Shown: positions 6,030 to 8,928 of the stretch, piece by piece
Layout of the letters: the number at the start of each line of letters is the position of its first letter
How positions within the stretch are numbered: position 1 is the first letter of the stretch
Assembly (NCBI GenBank): GCA_020434605.1
Contig: JAGRAL010000185.1
Span: 1 to 8,928 of the forward strand
Direction of reading: 5' to 3'
DNA length: 8,928 nt
Source: Bdellovibrionales bacterium
GTDB taxonomy: Bacteria > Bdellovibrionota > Bdellovibrionia > Bdellovibrionales > UBA840
The notes under the pieces: model-generated
The model's database searches: none
Seen by the model: only the letters and a program-made list of their open reading frames with translations
What the model was told of the DNA's origin: nothing
Position numbers and translations under genes: made by a program

Positions 6030-7290
6030 AAAAGAAAAATTGTAGTTCGGTGTAATAAGTGCGCGTGTCATTCACATTATTACCACGAAGTGGCTGTGCG
6101 TAACTTAGGGTCCACGTTAATGGAACCGGAAACGACTTATTTAAAAACTTATCTACCGTTGAGTATGAATACACAACCAGCATAGATTGCAACTCAGCAT
6201 CTTGATTTAGATCTTCAAGCCAACGGTATCTTTCTGAAGAGTAGGCGCTACCATCAAACTTGGTGGCAAACATATATTGATAGTTATAACCTACCGCCAG
6301 ACTACTTCCGTCTCGACCATTACCGACCGAAGCAGATGCCATTAATGAAATTTGATCACCTAGTTTACGATCTACTTTTTCTTTATCTGGAGAAATAGAC
6401 GATCCCTCTGCAATCGGGATACGTCTTTCAAGGCTATCAGCCATCTGATAGTTATAAAATGCACTTAGGGCATAGCTAACTGGTAAGTTTAATTCTTTAA
6501 AGTGCTCTGAATATTCGTAGTTTAAACCTGTTCCAAGATCCCACTGTCCATCACTAGTTGCTAAGTCGATCACTTTGTCTGCATTAGGCTGTCTTCCTGT
6601 GGGAGCTGCAATCTCATTTCTCCAAAGTAAACGGTGAGAGCCGACCAGAGGGTCACCTATTTCTCCAAGTAAAACTTTATGAACAAATCGAATATCACCA
6701 AGTGCTGATACTTCTTCAGATTGTAGTGGATCATAACCATAAGTTTGTAGAGTGCTCGATAGCGCGCCTTCTAATTGCTCTTTAATTTGAGCTTTGGTGG
6801 ATGGAGACGCGATGGATTTGTACCACTGCTCTCCTGCTGCTGAAGTTACAAAAGAAGTAGCTACACTAGTTTTGATTGTATAAACAGGAACGATCAAGCC
6901 AATGCTGTGATGATCATTAATTCCGTATCCTATGATCGGAACTTTCACATTCACATTCATGTTTACTTCACCGGTTAGGCTTCCCGGGCCTTCTCCATTG
7001 ATATCAATGCCCTGCGCTTGCAAAGAAGCTTTTAATAAATCTTTTTTAACACCCGACTGGGCTGCCAATACTTCGTTCCAAGTTACCTTTTTATTTAACG
7101 ATTGTCCTAACGGTGTTGCTGTACCATCAGCATCAAACTTGTCATTAACGGTAACAAAATATTGTTTGTATCTAAGAGTGCGAATTTTACCCGGTAACAC
7201 TGATGTCGTTTCGGTATCGACAGAAGGACTTAAGCCCCCAGCATGGGCTTGCATTCCCCAAACTAAAAATAGACATGCTGCTAAACGCAT
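6028..7290 (-). CDS. Outer-membrane beta-barrel protein of unknown family
   Basis: A 420-residue protein with a signal peptide (MRLAACLFLVWGMQAHA, cleavage likely after Ala17) and no lipobox. The C-terminus TRTYYTELQFFF ends in Phe with alternating aromatic/hydrophobic residues, the usual BAM recognition signal. Amphipathic strands recur, for example NVNVKVPIIGYGINDHHSIG, FVHKVLLGEIG, LGTGLNYEYS, YALSAFYNYQM, GYNYQYMFATKF and LTWTLSYAQPL. The pattern of an LGDI motif, a WRNEIAAPTG-type strand and later strands loosely resembles the MetA-pathway phenol-degradation-type transporter barrels, a weak likeness only. GGGGGAGGGG lies 4 bases before the ATG, one of the strongest ribosome binding sites in the window, suggesting high expression. 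It is the first gene of the envelope cluster, 152 bases downstream of the kinase. The substrate or role (pore, adhesin or scaffold) cannot be told from sequence. Confidence 0.8.
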   Translation of the reverse strand: MRLAACLFLVWGMQAHAGGLSPSVDTETTSVLPGKIRTLRYKQYFVTVNDKFDADGTATPLGQSLNKKVTWNEVLAAQSGVKKDLLKASLQAQGIDINGEGPGSLTGEVNMNVNVKVPIIGYGINDHHSIGLIVPVYTIKTSVATSFVTSAAGEQWYKSIASPSTKAQIKEQLEGALSSTLQTYGYDPLQSEEVSALGDIRFVHKVLLGEIGDPLVGSHRLLWRNEIAAPTGRQPNADKVIDLATSDGQWDLGTGLNYEYSEHFKELNLPVSYALSAFYNYQMADSLERRIPIAEGSSISPDKEKVDRKLGDQISLMASASVGNGRDGSSLAVGYNYQYMFATKFDGSAYSSERYRWLEDLNQDAELQSMLVVYSYSTVDKFLNKSFPVPLTWTLSYAQPLRGNNVNDTRTYYTELQFFF

Positions 7291-7308
7291 CTAACCCCTC
7301 CCCCAAAG

Positions 7309-7328
7309 TGTTTGAAAAAAATCAAACA
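7309..7328. repeat. Inverted repeat flanking an A-tract in the leader of the barrel gene
   Basis: TGTTTGA (7309-7315) and TCAAACA (7322-7328) are exact reverse complements around a six-base A-tract. The element lies 19-38 bases upstream of the barrel gene's ATG, just before its ribosome binding site. It could be an operator or a leader hairpin. Arms of 7 bases in AT-rich DNA can also occur by chance. I could not identify a convincing promoter elsewhere in the 152-base gap. Confidence 0.35.
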
Positions 7329-7442
7329 GTGACGAATTGGTAACATAACCGGCAATTTAAAGGCAAAAGACCTCTACAAATTGAAAAAAATAGAGAAAAT
7401 GATAGGGCTTATGATTGTAAAAATGCGCGCATAATACAGGTG

Positions 7443-8928
7443 TTAGATTGGTAATTTAACAGTAAATTCAGTACCTTGACCTACTTTTGACTTTAATTCA
7501 ATACTGCCGCCATGCTCCTTAACTATATTGTAGGTGATGCTTAAGCCTAAGCCAGTTCCAAGCCCTACCTCTTTAGTAGTATAGAACGGCTCAAAGATGC
7601 GGGCTTGTACGTCCTCAGGGATTCCGGCCCCGTTGTCTTTAATTACAATTTCACACATATCATTTTTAAAATCGGTGCTAATTGTAATTTGACCCTCACC
7701 AGTTATTGCCTGCACAGAATTCATAATCATGTTTACTAAGACCTGGTTGATTTGATTAGGATTACACAAAACTTTATTAGCTCTACTCAACTGCAACTTA
7801 ATTTGAATATTCTCGCCAATATTATTTCTTAAAAGCTTAATGGTATTTTCAATTAAGTCTTCAACATAGACCTTATCTTTTTGTCCTTTATCAAGCCTTG
7901 AGAAACTTTGTAAGTCTTTAACTATATTTGACGTTCTTGCAGCCCCATCTTTGCTTGCTCTAATCGCCTTTACTATATCTTGCTTGATATACTCCCAATC
8001 ATTTTTATCTTTCCAGGCTTCAATTTCTTTAGACTGACTATCTTCAATTACGCGAATCAAATCTTGCGATTGTTTTTCAAGGTAGTCCATGTTTGAGTGA
8101 ATAAATCCTATCGGGTTATTGAGTTCGTGTGCAACACCGGCTACTAGCTGTCCAAGACTTGCCATTTTTGCATTTTGTACCATAGAGGTTTGGGCATCTT
8201 GAATCTTTCTATTAGCCTCTTGTAATTCTACAATCTTATCTTGTAACTGGGTTTTTGCTTCTTGTAGCTGAGTTGTCATTTCATTAAAACTTTGAGTTAG
8301 CACTCCCACTTCTTTTCCAAAGCCACGACGTATCGGCTGCGGATTTTCTCCGGCACTTACTTTTACGATCGCGTTAGTAACATGATGCAGAGACGAAAGT
8401 ATCCATCTAGATAAAAATACCAAGAGTGGGATGAGCACAATCAAAATAAGCGCCAGTGTAATACCTGTTGCTAATGTTACATTCTTAAGTTGATTTTGAT
8501 ACTCTAGGTGATTAGCAGCAACTATAACATTTAAACCACCACTATCTAATCTCTCTAAACTGTATTTGCCACCACTGATGTTAGATACATGAATTGTATT
8601 CAGTGGTATTTGTTGAAGCCCTTTAATTTCTTTAGTGCTAACACTGCTAAGACTTGAGTAAACAAGCCTTCCCGACTTTGAAACTATAAAAACGTCGACT
8701 TGCTGCTTGTGTGCGAGATCTTCCCAGCGGCTCGACGGTAAAATCATTACTTGGCGTATACTACCTATTTTTTCATTACTCTCATAGACGTCTTTAACGG
8801 AGATAACTGCTGGTTCGTTAGTATAACTTAAACTTAATTCGGTCGTATCATCTAACTTAGAAGAAAGTGTGGTAATGCCTGAAACTATTTTGCCATCCTT
8901 TTTTAAGCTGGCTGCTATTCTCTCGCCC
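7443..8928 (-). CDS. Transmembrane sensor histidine kinase, N-terminus beyond the right edge
   Basis: The minus frame is open from the window edge to TAA at 7445-7443, giving 494 visible residues; the ATG at 8747 is internal. Visible domains in order: an extracytoplasmic sensor part (about 1-150, mixed alpha/beta, Cache/PAS-like in feel but not assignable), one membrane helix (about 151-175), a HAMP linker (about 173-225), a signalling coiled coil, and a dimerisation/phosphoacceptor region with VAGVAHELNNP, where His267 (codon 8129-8127) is the phosphorylated residue. The ATP-binding domain has an N box (NMIMNSVQ, Asn403), G1 (DNGAGIP, 431-437), an F box (FEPFYTTKE) and G2 (GLGTGLGLS, 455-463). 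All catalytic motifs are intact. The kinase should autophosphorylate and pass phosphate to a response regulator, but none is present in this window. It is upstream of and co-directional with the envelope cluster, with 152 bases between, so co-regulation is possible but not shown. Confidence 0.92.
   Translation of the reverse strand, partial: GERIAASLKKDGKIVSGITTLSSKLDDTTELSLSYTNEPAVISVKDVYESNEKIGSIRQVMILPSSRWEDLAHKQQVDVFIVSKSGRLVYSSLSSVSTKEIKGLQQIPLNTIHVSNISGGKYSLERLDSGGLNVIVAANHLEYQNQLKNVTLATGITLALILIVLIPLLVFLSRWILSSLHHVTNAIVKVSAGENPQPIRRGFGKEVGVLTQSFNEMTTQLQEAKTQLQDKIVELQEANRKIQDAQTSMVQNAKMASLGQLVAGVAHELNNPIGFIHSNMDYLEKQSQDLIRVIEDSQSKEIEAWKDKNDWEYIKQDIVKAIRASKDGAARTSNIVKDLQSFSRLDKGQKDKVYVEDLIENTIKLLRNNIGENIQIKLQLSRANKVLCNPNQINQVLVNMIMNSVQAITGEGQITISTDFKNDMCEIVIKDNGAGIPEDVQARIFEPFYTTKEVGLGTGLGLSITYNIVKEHGGSIELKSKVGQGTEFTVKLPI

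Noticed and set aside
8745..8747. ATG at 8747 as the true start of the histidine kinase
   Set aside because: The same frame stays open for 60 more codons to the window edge, with sensor-domain-like sequence and no stop, so the start is outside the window.

Overview
The window reads as chromosomal DNA from a low-to-moderate GC Gram-negative bacterium with an elaborate outer membrane. It carries four predicted lipoproteins, an outer-membrane beta-barrel ending in Phe, a LpoB/COG3014 pair, a GspG-like pseudopilin and a PhaR-type DNA-binding protein. This mix, with many lipoproteins and secreted orphan proteins, fits a Bdellovibrionota or other former deltaproteobacterial lineage. That placement is an inference from gene content and style, not from a marker gene. 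No tRNA, rRNA, CRISPR array, transposase or phage gene was seen.

Layout. Positions 1-430 (minus) hold the N-terminal part of a TPR lipoprotein that runs off the left edge. Positions 588-1283 (plus) hold a secreted-protein reading frame split by one in-frame TAA at 861-863; the frame stays open on both sides, so this is a nonsense-disrupted gene or a readthrough case. Positions 1285-1758 (minus) encode a GspG-like pseudopilin whose stop lies one base from the stop of the broken gene. After a divergent promoter region, 1982-2530 (plus) encodes a PHA-accumulation-regulator-like DNA-binding protein, closed by a strong intrinsic terminator (2558-2587).

The right two-thirds is a minus-strand run. 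In order of transcription it is: a membrane histidine kinase (8928 to 7443, N-terminus beyond the window), a 152-base gap, a beta-barrel outer-membrane protein (7290 to 6028), a coiled-coil lipoprotein (6018 to 5023), a small exported orphan (4957 to 4496), LpoB (4402 to 3812) and a COG3014-type lipoprotein (3803 to 2586). Barrel and coiled-coil lipoprotein are tightly coupled, with stop and ribosome binding site overlapping. LpoB and the COG3014 gene are 8 bases apart. In known bacteria LpoB is an outer-membrane lipoprotein that activates a peptidoglycan synthase, so the cluster plausibly links an outer-membrane barrel and periplasmic coiled coil to wall synthesis. That functional link is inference.

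The most notable unexplained sequence signals are the single in-frame TAA at 861-863, a perfect 26-base palindrome (4945-4970) with the start codon of the orphan gene against its centre, and a perfect 10-base inverted repeat with a following T-run inside the coiled-coil lipoprotein gene (5841-5878).
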